From Methanocella sp. PtaU1.Bin125 (GTDB taxonomy: Archaea > Halobacteriota > Methanocellia > Methanocellales > Methanocellaceae): a DNA stretch of 64,000 nt. Each line of letters opens with the position of its first letter. Within the stretch, counting starts at the first letter, position 1. The stretch is taken from the NCBI GenBank assembly GCA_002067315.1, contig MVRA01000215.1:1-64000 (forward strand). The letters are read 5' to 3'. The notes under the pieces are model-generated. The model saw nothing but the letters and a program-made list of their open reading frames with translations. It was not told the origin of the DNA and did no database searches. The position numbers and the translations under genes were made by a program. Shown here piece by piece: positions 17,039-26,805 of this stretch.

Positions 17039-19567
17039 TTGGGCCGCGTGACGGGGCAGAGCTACCAGCCGCCGATCACTGTGACGACGGGGCTATTCGC
17101 CTGTCAGGATCATGGGGGCATTTCTCTGGACAAACCGACAATAGGCCTGCAAGAAGCGGAAAAGAGATCGATTGCAGACCTGATGCAACTATTTTCGACG
17201 ACCGATGCAGGCCTGACCGATGCAGAAGCAGATCACCGGCTACAGGCCTTTGGCCCGAACGAGATCACGGAAAAAAAGGTGAACCCGCTGATCAAGTTCC
17301 TGTCCAACTTCTGGGGGCCGATCCAGTGGATGATCGAGGCGGCGGCGGTCATATCTTTGATAATCGGGCACCTGGAAGACTTCGCCATCATCGTCGTGCT
17401 CCTGTTCATCAATGTCATCGTGAAATACGCCCAGGAAAGCAAGGCGGGCAACGCGATCGAGCTGCTGAAGAAAAAGCTCTCGCCCTCGGCCAGGGTAAAG
17501 CGCGGGGGCCGGTGGCGGGAAGTCAACGCCCGCGGGCTGGTGCCGGGCGATATCATCCGGGTGAGGCTCGGCGATATCGTGCCGGCCGACGCCAAGCTGA
17601 TCGGCGGGGAGTACCTGGAGATCGACGAATCGGCGCTGACCGGAGAATCGCTGCCGGTGGACAAGAAGATAAATGATGTGGCGTATTCAGGGTCGATCGT
17701 CCGGAAAGGAGAAATGGATGCCCTCGTCGTCGCCACAGGGATGGACACCTATTTTGGCAAGACCGCAAAGCTCGCCGAAAAGATCGCCGCGCCGAGCCAC
17801 TTCCAGAAAGCGGTCGTCCGGATCGGGAATTACCTCATTGCAGTCACGCTGATGCTCGTGCTGCTGATCTGTGCCATCGAAATATGGCGCGGACACGACA
17901 TCTTCTACATCCTGCAGTTCGCGCTGGTGCTGACCATCGCCGGCGTGCCGGTCGCGCTGCCGGCGGTACTGTCCGTCACCATGGCGGTGGGAGCTATCGC
18001 CCTGGCGAAAAAAGAGGCGATCGTCAGCAAGCTTGTCGCCATCGAGGAAATGGCGGGCATGGACGTCCTCTGCGCCGACAAAACCGGGACGATCACGCAG
18101 AACAAGATTAGCGTGGCCGACACGGCGCCGCATGGCAGCTTTAAGGCAGACGACGTGCTCCTTTATGCCGATCTGGCTTCGAGGGAGGAGGACCGGGATC
18201 AGATAGACCTGGCCATCATTATGAAGCTGAGAGAAAATGCGTCGCTCGCTTCTTTGGCCGACCGGTACCATACATTAAGCTTCAAGCCGTTCGACCCGGT
18301 CTGGAAACGGACCGAGGCCGTGGTTAGAAAAGACAGCGGCGAGCTCAAGGTGACCAAAGGCGCGCCGCAGATGATCGTCGCCCTGTGCAAGGGCGACGAA
18401 GGCTTCGAAACCGAGGTAAACCAACAGGTGGAACGGTTCGCAGGCAGAGGCTATCGCACGTTAGGCGTCGCGAGAACCGTGAATGGCGACCGCTGGGAGT
18501 TCGTGGGCGTCATCGCCCTCCACGACCCGCCGAGGGCCGATTCCGGGCAGACCATCAAAACGGCGCAGGCTATGGGCCTGGACGTGAAAATGATCACAGG
18601 GGACCACGTGGCGATCGCCCGCGAGATCGCGCGAGTGGTCGGCCTGGGCACGAACATCCAGCCCCAGGACGCGATCGTCGGCGTCCCCGACGAAAAGGCC
18701 GGGGGGATCGTCGAGCGCGCGGACGGGTTCGCGCAGGTATTCCCGGAGCACAAGTACCGCATCGTGGACCTGCTGCAGAAGATGGGGCACATCGTCGGCA
18801 TGACAGGCGACGGGGTCAATGACGTGCCCGCGCTGCAGAAGGCCAACGCGGGGATTGCCGTGGCCGGGGCGACCGACGCGGCCAAGTCGGCGGCGGCCAT
18901 CGTGCTCACGCTTCCCGGCATATCGGTCATCATCGACTCGATCAAGGAAAGCCGGAAGATCTTCCGCCGGATGACGAACTACTCGATCTACCGCATGGGC
19001 GAGACCATCCGCCTCGTCTTCTTCATTACGCTCTCCATCATTGTCTTCAACTTCTACCCGATCTCTGCCCTGATGGTCGTGCTGCTCGCCCTGCTGAACG
19101 ATTTCCCCATCATGACGATATCCTATGATCACGTCAAATATTCGAGCAGGCCGGAGCGCTGGAACATGCGGACGCTGCTGGGAGTATCGACAGCGCTGGG
19201 ATTGTTCGGCGTCCTGGCTTCGTTCAGCCTGCTGTACATCGGGGTCAACGTTTTTCACCTCAACCACGACGTCCTGCAGTCGTTTATCTACCTCAAGCTC
19301 TCGGTCGCCGGGCATCTGTTCCTGTTTGCGGCCAGGACCCGGGGCCCGTTCTGGTCTGTCAGGCCGGCGCCCATCCTGCTCATAGCGGTCGTCCTCACGC
19401 AACTGATAGCCACACTAATCACGGTCTACGGCATCCTGCTGCCGGCGATGGGATGGGGGCTGGCGCTTTTCGTCTGGGGCTACGCGTTCGCGTGGTTCCT
19501 GGCGACGGATTTCCTGAAGCTCGGTATATACCGGATCCTGGAGAAAGAAAAAGTCGCGCTGATGTGA
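17039..19567 (+). CDS. P3A-type H+-transporting ATPase (first copy)
   Basis: An 842-residue P-type ATPase of the plasma-membrane proton-pump class, ten-helix plan. Actuator motif ALTGESLPVDKK, TM4 AGVPVALPAVLSV typical of P3A pumps, phosphorylation site CADKTGTITQNK, nucleotide-domain KGAPQM, and hinge MTGDGVNDVPALQ. It would couple ATP hydrolysis to outward proton movement; direction and ion are inferred from the family. The start is uncertain: TTG at 17039 is the first, GTG at 17048 is an alternative, and family similarity begins near AEKRSIADLMQLF. It ends five bases before the convergent debranching-enzyme gene. Confidence 0.92.
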   Translation: MGRVTGQSYQPPITVTTGLFACQDHGGISLDKPTIGLQEAEKRSIADLMQLFSTTDAGLTDAEADHRLQAFGPNEITEKKVNPLIKFLSNFWGPIQWMIEAAAVISLIIGHLEDFAIIVVLLFINVIVKYAQESKAGNAIELLKKKLSPSARVKRGGRWREVNARGLVPGDIIRVRLGDIVPADAKLIGGEYLEIDESALTGESLPVDKKINDVAYSGSIVRKGEMDALVVATGMDTYFGKTAKLAEKIAAPSHFQKAVVRIGNYLIAVTLMLVLLICAIEIWRGHDIFYILQFALVLTIAGVPVALPAVLSVTMAVGAIALAKKEAIVSKLVAIEEMAGMDVLCADKTGTITQNKISVADTAPHGSFKADDVLLYADLASREEDRDQIDLAIIMKLRENASLASLADRYHTLSFKPFDPVWKRTEAVVRKDSGELKVTKGAPQMIVALCKGDEGFETEVNQQVERFAGRGYRTLGVARTVNGDRWEFVGVIALHDPPRADSGQTIKTAQAMGLDVKMITGDHVAIAREIARVVGLGTNIQPQDAIVGVPDEKAGGIVERADGFAQVFPEHKYRIVDLLQKMGHIVGMTGDGVNDVPALQKANAGIAVAGATDAAKSAAAIVLTLPGISVIIDSIKESRKIFRRMTNYSIYRMGETIRLVFFITLSIIVFNFYPISALMVVLLALLNDFPIMTISYDHVKYSSRPERWNMRTLLGVSTALGLFGVLASFSLLYIGVNVFHLNHDVLQSFIYLKLSVAGHLFLFAARTRGPFWSVRPAPILLIAVVLTQLIATLITVYGILLPAMGWGLALFVWGYAFAWFLATDFLKLGIYRILEKEKVALM

Positions 19568-19571
19568 GTGG

Positions 19572-21770
19572 TCAATACTCCACCATTACCCGGATGTCGC
19601 CACGCTTTTCGATGACGTCGACCAGCGTGCCGCTGATCCTCTGCTGGAACACCAGATCGACCTGTGAGTCCCCCACCCTTATATCCCGGATGTTGACATT
19701 ATTCAGCCACCGCGGGAGGTACGGGTTGGCAAAGGTCAGCCGGTGATGCAGGGCGTCGGGTCGGAAGCCGAGCGACGTCGAAAGCATGTACGGCATCGTC
19801 CCCGAAGACCACGCCTGCGGGCTGCAGGCGACCGGGTATTTGACGGGCACGTTGTGTATGCCCCGGTCGAACCCCGCGAAAAGCTCCGGCAGGCGGAACT
19901 GCGTATAGGCGCTGGCCGCCTCGTACATGGCCGTGAAGAGCGTGGTCGACTTGTCCTGATACCCGTACCGATACAGGCCATTGGCGATGAGGGAGTTATC
20001 GTGAGGCCAGACGGTCCCGATATGGTATCCCAGCGGGTTGTACCGCCGCTCCTTCGACGAGAGCGTGCGGATGCCCCAGCCGGTGAACATGTCCGGCTCG
20101 AAGATGCGCCCGGCGACGTGCGGGGCATACTTTTTGTCGATGATCCCCGACCAGAGACACCGGGCCGGGTTGGACGAGATGACCTCGCACTTCCCCCGGG
20201 CGTCGACGGCCATCGCGAAAAAGCCCCGGTCGTCCATCCAGAAGGCCTCGTTGAATCGCTTCTTCAGGTCCCCGGCCTCTCTCTTTAGCCTGCCCGCATC
20301 ATCCTTCCTGTCGATCAGGTCGAACAGTGTCGCGATGCGGTTTTTTGCCATGTAGACGTAGCCCTGCGCTTCCGCCACGGCAATCGGAGGCCGGGCCAGC
20401 GAGCCGTCTGCGTGCATGACGGCGTCCCAGGAGTCTTTCCATCCCTGGTTAAAGAGCCCTGCCCGGGACCTCGTGGCATAGGAAAGAAACCCGTTGCCTG
20501 CCAGGTCGGAATTGTCGATCCACGCGAGTGCCGCCTCCACGTTATGCAGGAGCTCGTTAAACAGCCCTGTATCCCCGGTCCAGTCCACGTACTCTGCCAT
20601 CAGGATTAAGAAGAGGGGCGTCGCGTCCACGCTCCCGTAGTACGGCGTCTGCGGGATCTCGTTCAGGTTGGCCTTTTCCCCCACTCTCAGCTCGTGTAAT
20701 ATCCTGCCCGGCTGCTCATCCCTCCAGTCATCATGGGTCTTGCCCTGGTAATGCGCCAGTACTTTCAGCGTATTCCGGGCGATATCGGAGCGATACGGCA
20801 GTACCTGGATGGCCGAGATGATGCTGTCCCGGCCGAACAATGTGTCATACCAGGGCACGCCGGCCGCACAAAACGTACGTCCGCCCATGCTCATGTGCAT
20901 CATGCGAAGATCGAGCATCGAGCGGAGCAGAATCCGGTTAAAGAGGCTGTTATCGGTCTGAAAATTTCTGGTGCGATCGAGTTCCTCCTGGTATGACCGG
21001 TCTATCTGCCCCAGTAAATTTTGTATACTGACGGCTGAGGGCATTTGGGACCGGTCGCCAGGGGGCAGGTCTTCGACAAAGATACGTATGCGTATTTGCT
21101 GCGAACTGCGGGGTTCCAGGTCGAAACGAAACGCGCATAATCCCCCGTCGACTGCTGCAGGCGCAGGGCTGAACTCGACTTTCGTATTCCGCGTATGCCC
21201 GTCGCGTCCCAGATACGACAGGCACAATATTTTTCCGTCATACCGCAGCGGCATCAGGCGGCCTTCCGTGCCCCCGGCCACGCCCCGGACGGCGAAGATG
21301 TCACTGAAGTCCGCCGCCAGCTCGATGGTCATTTCGATCGCGACCGTAAACACGTTGAAGTTATTCACGGTGATCGTCTCGATCACGCACCCGGGTATGA
21401 CCACGTTGCGGCTGACGCTGATCGTCTCCTTATTGACATACTGGCCGTTCCGGTCGTTAAAGTCCGGGTTGGTCAAAAAAGTCATGGACTCGTAATTGTT
21501 TTGATCGCTCGACAGGGTCTCAGTCAATCGCTGGCCGTTGATCTTCAGGTAATAGCCGCTCAGAAATCGGCAATCGTTATAATAAAGGCCGTACCCGAAA
21601 TTATTCTTTACCGGGATATTGCCGTTCGGCCGGGTAACCATCGTCAGATTGTTCTCCCGGATGACCAGCGCACCGATAATGTTGGTCGACCTGGTATGCT
21701 TTTTATAAGTGATCTCGCGGCCAGCCATCGGAACGTCCTCCCCAGGTATTTGATACCGGGTATCAGACAA
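19572..21770 (-). CDS. Glycogen-debranching enzyme family (amylo-alpha-1,6-glucosidase)
   Basis: A 732-residue protein with an N-terminal GDE-type beta domain (NGNIPVKNNFGYGLYYNDCRFLSGYYLKING) and a C-terminal (alpha/alpha)6 barrel (PWYDTLFGRDSIISA, DSWDAVMHADGS, GYHIGTVWPHDNSLIA, ACSPQAWSSGTMPYML). The barrel motifs match amylo-alpha-1,6-glucosidases, which remove glycogen branch-point glucose in the cytosol. No signal peptide. The convergent ATPase and the nearby carbon genes fit a glycogen-linked function; substrate is inferred. Confidence 0.88.
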   Translation of the reverse strand: MSDTRYQIPGEDVPMAGREITYKKHTRSTNIIGALVIRENNLTMVTRPNGNIPVKNNFGYGLYYNDCRFLSGYYLKINGQRLTETLSSDQNNYESMTFLTNPDFNDRNGQYVNKETISVSRNVVIPGCVIETITVNNFNVFTVAIEMTIELAADFSDIFAVRGVAGGTEGRLMPLRYDGKILCLSYLGRDGHTRNTKVEFSPAPAAVDGGLCAFRFDLEPRSSQQIRIRIFVEDLPPGDRSQMPSAVSIQNLLGQIDRSYQEELDRTRNFQTDNSLFNRILLRSMLDLRMMHMSMGGRTFCAAGVPWYDTLFGRDSIISAIQVLPYRSDIARNTLKVLAHYQGKTHDDWRDEQPGRILHELRVGEKANLNEIPQTPYYGSVDATPLFLILMAEYVDWTGDTGLFNELLHNVEAALAWIDNSDLAGNGFLSYATRSRAGLFNQGWKDSWDAVMHADGSLARPPIAVAEAQGYVYMAKNRIATLFDLIDRKDDAGRLKREAGDLKKRFNEAFWMDDRGFFAMAVDARGKCEVISSNPARCLWSGIIDKKYAPHVAGRIFEPDMFTGWGIRTLSSKERRYNPLGYHIGTVWPHDNSLIANGLYRYGYQDKSTTLFTAMYEAASAYTQFRLPELFAGFDRGIHNVPVKYPVACSPQAWSSGTMPYMLSTSLGFRPDALHHRLTFANPYLPRWLNNVNIRDIRVGDSQVDLVFQQRISGTLVDVIEKRGDIRVMVEY

Positions 21771-21958
21771 TGTCGGAATGTATTTGTGACAATAAATGGT
21801 TTTTTCGCTTTACTAGCGTATATTTACTATACCGATAAGTCCTGATCGGGCCAGGTAAACCCGTGTATCGAACCGGATGATCCCGGAGCAGGACGTAGCC
21901 CCTGCGCAGGCTCGCTCTGTCATCCGGCCCGGCATCGGGCCAGCGTCGAACCGGGTTT

Positions 21959-22612
21959 ATGCGGATTAAGGGCATCACAAATAAAAATATGCGGGAGCAT
22001 CTTACTGTTATGTGCGCCAGCACCCGGCTTCCGATGGCAATGGCTGTTTTTATCGCCGTCGTGCTGGCGGGGGCCGTGGCCGAAAAAGCCGATGCCCGGG
22101 CCAGTCTCGCGGACGTCCTGGCAACAGGGCCCAACGGGTTCGAGCCGGCGGGCTATGACCGGGTTGGCACGGCGACCAGCACGGTTATCGATGTCCTCGG
22201 CTGGAACGCCACCAGGGCGATGGGCAATGTGGGCATCGGCGATGGCAGCCTGACGGCCCTCGACGATACGAGCAACGTCAAAGCGGAGTACCCCGTCATG
22301 GACATCATGAGCGCCGACATTTCCAGCGCCCCGTGGAGTCCGGGCCTGGCACCTTCAAATGTCACCGATACAGCGGTCGGGAACAGCACCGGCCTGCATG
22401 CCGGTAACGCCACTGTCCGGCGTCAGGCTGGCGACGACCGCCTTACGTATGCCCTGTATCACCCCTTACGTATCGGCAGGCCGGTCGATGACCTGCTATA
22501 CGAGCACCCGCTGGCCACCCCCGGTACCACCTGCTGCAGGCTCGTGGGCGTGAGGATGCCGTCCGGGGCCCTCGTGAACGCAGGTATCAAATGTACGGGC
22601 TACGGGTATTAG
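21959..22612 (+). CDS. Secreted hypothetical protein
   Basis: A 217-residue protein with a signal peptide (hydrophobic MAMAVFIAVVLAGAVA followed by EKADA). The mature part has no recognised domain, with several N-glycosylation sequons and one CC pair near the C-terminus (TTCCRLVG). Start ATG 21959 or 21989; the latter gives a more usual signal length. It is divergent from the debranching gene across a 188-base region with loose inverted repeats (cgaaccgg and ccggcatcgg types). Function unknown. Confidence 0.65.
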   Translation: MRIKGITNKNMREHLTVMCASTRLPMAMAVFIAVVLAGAVAEKADARASLADVLATGPNGFEPAGYDRVGTATSTVIDVLGWNATRAMGNVGIGDGSLTALDDTSNVKAEYPVMDIMSADISSAPWSPGLAPSNVTDTAVGNSTGLHAGNATVRRQAGDDRLTYALYHPLRIGRPVDDLLYEHPLATPGTTCCRLVGVRMPSGALVNAGIKCTGYGY

Positions 22613-22624
22613 CCCGGGATAATG

Positions 22625-22957
22625 TCAGGAAGACAGAAAATCCTGGAAAAAGTACGCCTGATCGCATATGAGGCTATGGCTGCATGTCTGTGCGATCGAC
22701 GGGGCCACTGCCTGCCCCGGCGGGGCATCGCCGTGAGCCGGCATCAGGGAAACGGCAAAAGCAGCGGCATTCTCACTGGCCATATGGCTCATATTGGCCT
22801 CCAGGATAATGACGCTGGCAAATGCGGACGGCTGGATAAAGGCGAACTGGCCGGCGCTCACGAACGGGATGCTGATGAATGGCTGCGCGGCGGCCGGCTG
22901 TGTGGATAGCGCGATGACCAGCGCAAACGTAAAAACGCTAATGCTTCTCAGCCTCAT
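22625..22957 (-). CDS. Small secreted hypothetical protein
   Basis: A 110-residue frame starting MRLRSISVFTFALVIALSTQPAAAQP, a convincing signal peptide with an AxA cleavage site. The rest is mildly hydrophobic with three late cysteines and no known domain. GTGAGGCG precedes the ATG by about 9 bases. An AT-rich block at 22993-23032 would serve as a divergent promoter for this gene and the second ATPase. It overlaps weaker frames on the other strand, so confidence is moderate. Confidence 0.5.
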   Translation of the reverse strand: MRLRSISVFTFALVIALSTQPAAAQPFISIPFVSAGQFAFIQPSAFASVIILEANMSHMASENAAAFAVSLMPAHGDAPPGQAVAPSIAQTCSHSLICDQAYFFQDFLSS

Positions 22958-23066
22958 GTCCCGAAACGCCTCACGATAGAAATACTCAACCTAAATTTAT
23001 ATAGATTATTATATTTTACTTTATTTTATATGATAGCGGATAATAACCCCGCAAAGGTGTACAGAC

Positions 23067-25514
23067 ATGATCGAAGGCCAGAAATCCCCTACCGAAACGT
23101 ACAAAGCGCTTTCGACAGGGGATGCGCTGAAGCGCCTGGGCGCCGACCCGGCGACTGGCCTGTCCGGGGAAAGCGTCCGTGAGAGGGTCCGGGAGTATGG
23201 CTACAACGAGGTGCCGGAAAAGAAGCAAAGCGCCGTGACCAACTTTCTCAAGAGGTTCTGGGGCCTCACCCCCTGGATGCTCGAGCTCACGATCGTACTC
23301 TCCTATATCTTACACCGGTACGTGGACCTCGTCGTCATCGCCTTCCTGCTGGTAATGAACGCCGTCCTGGGCTTTTACCAGGAGCAGCAGGCCACGAGGG
23401 CGGTGGAGTCGCTGAAGCAAAAGCTGAACGTCAGGGCACGGGTGCTCAGGGATAAAGTCTGGGCGCTGATGCCTGCGAGAGATCTGGTCCCGGGAGACAT
23501 CGTGAGGGTACGATCAGGCGATTTCGTGCCAGCCGACATAAAAGTTGTCGAAGGGAATACAGAGGTAGATCAGTCGGCGCTGACGGGGGAGTCATATTCG
23601 GTCGAAAAGAAGGACGGCGACATCCTCTACTCGGGCTCGATCGTCCGGAGGGGCGAGTCCACCGGCGCCGTTGTGTCCACCGGGGTCCGGACGTACTTCG
23701 GCCGGACCGCACAGCTCGTCCGTATCGCGAAGCCCAGGCTTTACGTCGAAAAGGTCATCACCGGGCTGCTCAAGTGGCTCCTTTCGCTCGTGATCATACT
23801 GCTCGCTATCGCTTTTATCGTCTCCTATATCCGGGGAATCAGCCTGCTGGAGATACTGCCGCTCGCGCTGGTCCTGCTGGTATCCTCGATACCCGTTGCG
23901 CTCCCCACCATGTTTACCGTGACCATGGCGTTGGGCTCGCTGGCGCTGGTAAAGAAAGGCGTTCTGGTGACCCGGCTGAGCGCGACGCAGGATGCGGCCA
24001 TGATGGACGAGCTGTGCGTGGACAAGACGGGCACCATCACCTCGAATAAGCTCACGATAGCCGATATAAGGGCAGCCGGCAGCCATACGAAAGACGAGGT
24101 GATCCTGTACGGGGCGCTGGCGTCCCGGGAAGCCAACCGGGACCCCATCGACCTGGCGTTCATCGAGGCCGCGCGGGGCCATGGCCTGGATATCGGCGGA
24201 TACCGGGAAATACAGTTCATCCCTTTTGACCCGGCCGCCCGAAGGACCGAGTCGACAGTAGAAAAAGACGGGGTGCAGCTCCGGGCCACGAAAGGGGCAG
24301 TCACGACGATAGCAGCCCTGTGTGGCCTGGATAGCAAGAGCATGGAAACCCTTGAAAAGGAGATGAACGTGTTTGCCGCCAGAGGCTACAGGACACTCGC
24401 GATCGCGGCGGAGAAAGACGGCTCGAAAATGGGCCTGATAGGGGTGGCGGCCCTCTACGATGCCCCCCGCCCGGAATCGGCAAAACTGATCGCCGCGTTA
24501 AGGGACCACGGGATAACGACGAGGATGCTGACCGGCGATGCGCTGCCCGTAGCCACCGAAGTGGCGAAGGAGATCGGACTGGGGGCGGAGATCGTCCGGA
24601 TGGGGGACCTGAAAAAGCTGAGGGCCTCCTCGCCGGAAAAAGCCGAAGAGATCATCGCGCGGAGCAACGGCTTCGCCGAGATTTACCCCGAGGACAAGTA
24701 CCTGATCGTGAAAGACCTCCAGGCGCACAGGCACGTCGTCGGCATGACGGGCGACGGGGTGAACGATGCCCCTGCGCTACGGCAGGCCGAGGTGGGGATC
24801 GCCGTGAGCAACGCCACGGACATCGCCAAGGGCGCGGCCAGCGCCGTCCTCACCCACGAAGGCCTGTCCGACATCCTGGAGCTGGTGAGGACCGGCAGGC
24901 AAATCCACCAGCGCATTACCACCTGGATACTGAACAAGATCATCAAGACCTTCGAGATCGTGATCTTCGTCGTCCTGGCGTTCCTGGTCACCGGGGAATA
25001 CGTCGTCAGCGCCTTCGTGATCGTCCTACTGCTGTTCCTGATCGACTTCGTCACCATCGCGATATCGACGGACAACGTCCGGCCCTCGGTGAGGCCCGAG
25101 CGATGGGACATGGCCGCCCTGGTCCGGGTCGCCGTCGTGCTGGGCACGTTCATGGTCATCGAGTCCTTCGGCCTGCTGTTCATCGCGATGCGATACCTCG
25201 GCCTGACCGTCGCCACCGGCCTGCACACGTTCGCGCTCGACATGCTGCTCTTCGGCGGCATGTTCACGATACTGGTGGTGCGAGAGCGGGGCCATTTCTG
25301 GGCGTCTATGCCGGGCCCGATACTGCTCGCCGCGCTGGCCGGGGACATCGTCGTCACGTCCGTCATCTCGATCGCCGGCATCCCGGGCCTGGTCCCGATC
25401 CCCGCGACCCATGTGCTGCTGGCCCTGGGATGGTATTTCGTGTTCGCCCTGGTGGTCAACGACTTCATCAAGACGAATGTGCTGCACCGCCCTGGCACCC
25501 GCCATCCCGCATGA
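23067..25514 (+). CDS. P3A-type H+-transporting ATPase (second copy)
   Basis: An 815-residue P-type ATPase: SALTGESYSVEKK, TM4 SSIPVALPTMFTV, phosphorylation site CVDKTGTITSNK, KGAVTTIAALC in the nucleotide domain and MTGDGVNDAPALR. All catalytic residues are present. It is a clear but diverged paralogue of the pump at 17039-19567: the actuator and TM4 motifs differ and the N-terminus is distinct, so it is not a recent duplication. The ATG at 23067 follows an AT-rich divergent promoter region. Likely substrate is the proton, by family. Confidence 0.92.
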   Translation: MIEGQKSPTETYKALSTGDALKRLGADPATGLSGESVRERVREYGYNEVPEKKQSAVTNFLKRFWGLTPWMLELTIVLSYILHRYVDLVVIAFLLVMNAVLGFYQEQQATRAVESLKQKLNVRARVLRDKVWALMPARDLVPGDIVRVRSGDFVPADIKVVEGNTEVDQSALTGESYSVEKKDGDILYSGSIVRRGESTGAVVSTGVRTYFGRTAQLVRIAKPRLYVEKVITGLLKWLLSLVIILLAIAFIVSYIRGISLLEILPLALVLLVSSIPVALPTMFTVTMALGSLALVKKGVLVTRLSATQDAAMMDELCVDKTGTITSNKLTIADIRAAGSHTKDEVILYGALASREANRDPIDLAFIEAARGHGLDIGGYREIQFIPFDPAARRTESTVEKDGVQLRATKGAVTTIAALCGLDSKSMETLEKEMNVFAARGYRTLAIAAEKDGSKMGLIGVAALYDAPRPESAKLIAALRDHGITTRMLTGDALPVATEVAKEIGLGAEIVRMGDLKKLRASSPEKAEEIIARSNGFAEIYPEDKYLIVKDLQAHRHVVGMTGDGVNDAPALRQAEVGIAVSNATDIAKGAASAVLTHEGLSDILELVRTGRQIHQRITTWILNKIIKTFEIVIFVVLAFLVTGEYVVSAFVIVLLLFLIDFVTIAISTDNVRPSVRPERWDMAALVRVAVVLGTFMVIESFGLLFIAMRYLGLTVATGLHTFALDMLLFGGMFTILVVRERGHFWASMPGPILLAALAGDIVVTSVISIAGIPGLVPIPATHVLLALGWYFVFALVVNDFIKTNVLHRPGTRHPA

Positions 25515-25554
25515 TACCGGCGCGACAGGATAAATGGTCTTTACTATGTAGCCA

Positions 25555-26631
25555 TTATGGGCCTGCCGATCCGGCGGCAGGGCTCTCGTCGTCCTTCTTC
25601 CCGAACTTCAGGTACGTCCGGTAGAGCGCCACCAGCAGCCCGACCGCTAGCGGGGCCGCGAAGAATCCCGAGATGCCGCCCGCCAGGCCGCCGCCGACGA
25701 AGGAGAGGATGATCAGCAGCGGGTGGATGTTGGAGGCCCGGTTGATCAGGTACGGCCGCAAGATGAAGTCGGGCGGCACGTAGACGAGGATCAGCGCCGA
25801 CAGGAAGAAGACTATGGCGATCAGGGGTGACCGGGCGACGTACAGGTAGATGGCCAGCGGGATGAACACCATCATGCCCGACAGGATGGGCACCATCGCG
25901 GCGATGAAGACGAACGCGGTCAGCAGGACCATGTTGGGGATGCCGAAGACGAAGAAGATCACGGCCGACATCATGGCGACGAACAATGCCGTGTAGAAGG
26001 TGCCGGTGTAGATCCCGGCCAGGATGCGGTCCGCCTCAGTGACGAACGCGCCCAGCGCCGGCCGGAACCGGGCAGGCGTCAGGTGGCCGGCGATCTCGGT
26101 GATCAATTGGCCGTCCTTGAGCAGGTAGAAGCAGACGAAGAGGGACACCAGCGCGTTCGTGGCGAAGAGCAGGATGCTGGTGAAGGTCGCGCCGACCGGA
26201 ATGGCCGAGATGACCGCCATCGCGTAGTCCGTGAGGTTCGCCAGCACGTCGTTCACCTGCGCCATCACGTCGGCCGGCAGGTCGAGCGAGACCAGAATGG
26301 CGTTCAGCTGGTCGATCACGTCGCTGCCGTGCTGCGACAGCCAGTCGATCTGCTGCTTCGCCGCCAGGCCCGTGAAGAGGATGACGACGATGACCGGCAG
26401 CAGGACGCAAAACGTGGCGATGATCGGCGCGTAGCGGGTGCGCCTGCTGAGAAAGTCCTTGATCGGCCGGGTCACGTAGGCGAAGAAGATGCCGAAGATA
26501 ATACCGTCCAGCAGCGGCTGCATGAAAAAAATGACGGCCGCTATGACCAAGAAGATGAGGAACGCGACGATGATCGACCACCGGTACCGGTACAGGTACG
26601 GTATGGCCCCGCCGCTTTCAGCCGCTGACAT
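25555..26631 (-). CDS. AI-2E family transporter (YdiK/TqsA-like permease)
   Basis: A 358-residue membrane protein of the AI-2E/UPF0118 family with about eight helices, a central cytosolic region and the family end GGGLAGGISGFFAAPLAVGLLVALYRTYLKF. Members export small signals or exchange sodium and protons; the substrate here cannot be read. It converges with the ATPase gene after a 40-base gap. An AT-rich promoter region lies upstream at 26640-26800. Confidence 0.9.
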   Translation of the reverse strand: MSAAESGGAIPYLYRYRWSIIVAFLIFLVIAAVIFFMQPLLDGIIFGIFFAYVTRPIKDFLSRRTRYAPIIATFCVLLPVIVVILFTGLAAKQQIDWLSQHGSDVIDQLNAILVSLDLPADVMAQVNDVLANLTDYAMAVISAIPVGATFTSILLFATNALVSLFVCFYLLKDGQLITEIAGHLTPARFRPALGAFVTEADRILAGIYTGTFYTALFVAMMSAVIFFVFGIPNMVLLTAFVFIAAMVPILSGMMVFIPLAIYLYVARSPLIAIVFFLSALILVYVPPDFILRPYLINRASNIHPLLIILSFVGGGLAGGISGFFAAPLAVGLLVALYRTYLKFGKKDDESPAAGSAGP

Positions 26632-26805
26632 GAATATCCGGAGGTTCCTATTGTCGCTGATTGCTTAATTAGTTAGTGTTCATTTCAATTTTTTACCATA
26701 GTTTCAAATTATCAATTATTTCCCTGACAGTACAAATCTTATATACGGCTTATGGATAAATGGATTGCTTATAAATCAATTATATTGTGGAAGTGAGGCG
26801 CGACA
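26632..26805. promoter_or_regulatory. AT-rich divergent promoter region
   Basis: The 174 bases between the divergent permease and surface-protein genes are strongly AT-rich, with ATTTTTTACCATAG near 26689 and CTTATATACGG near 26738. The second is a plausible TATA box for the plus-strand gene and GTGAGGCG just before its ATG (26795-26802) is a plausible ribosome site. Confidence 0.5.

Noticed and set aside
22794-22979. Plus-strand 61-codon frame
   Set aside because: Opposite a frame with a clear signal peptide; no ribosome site.
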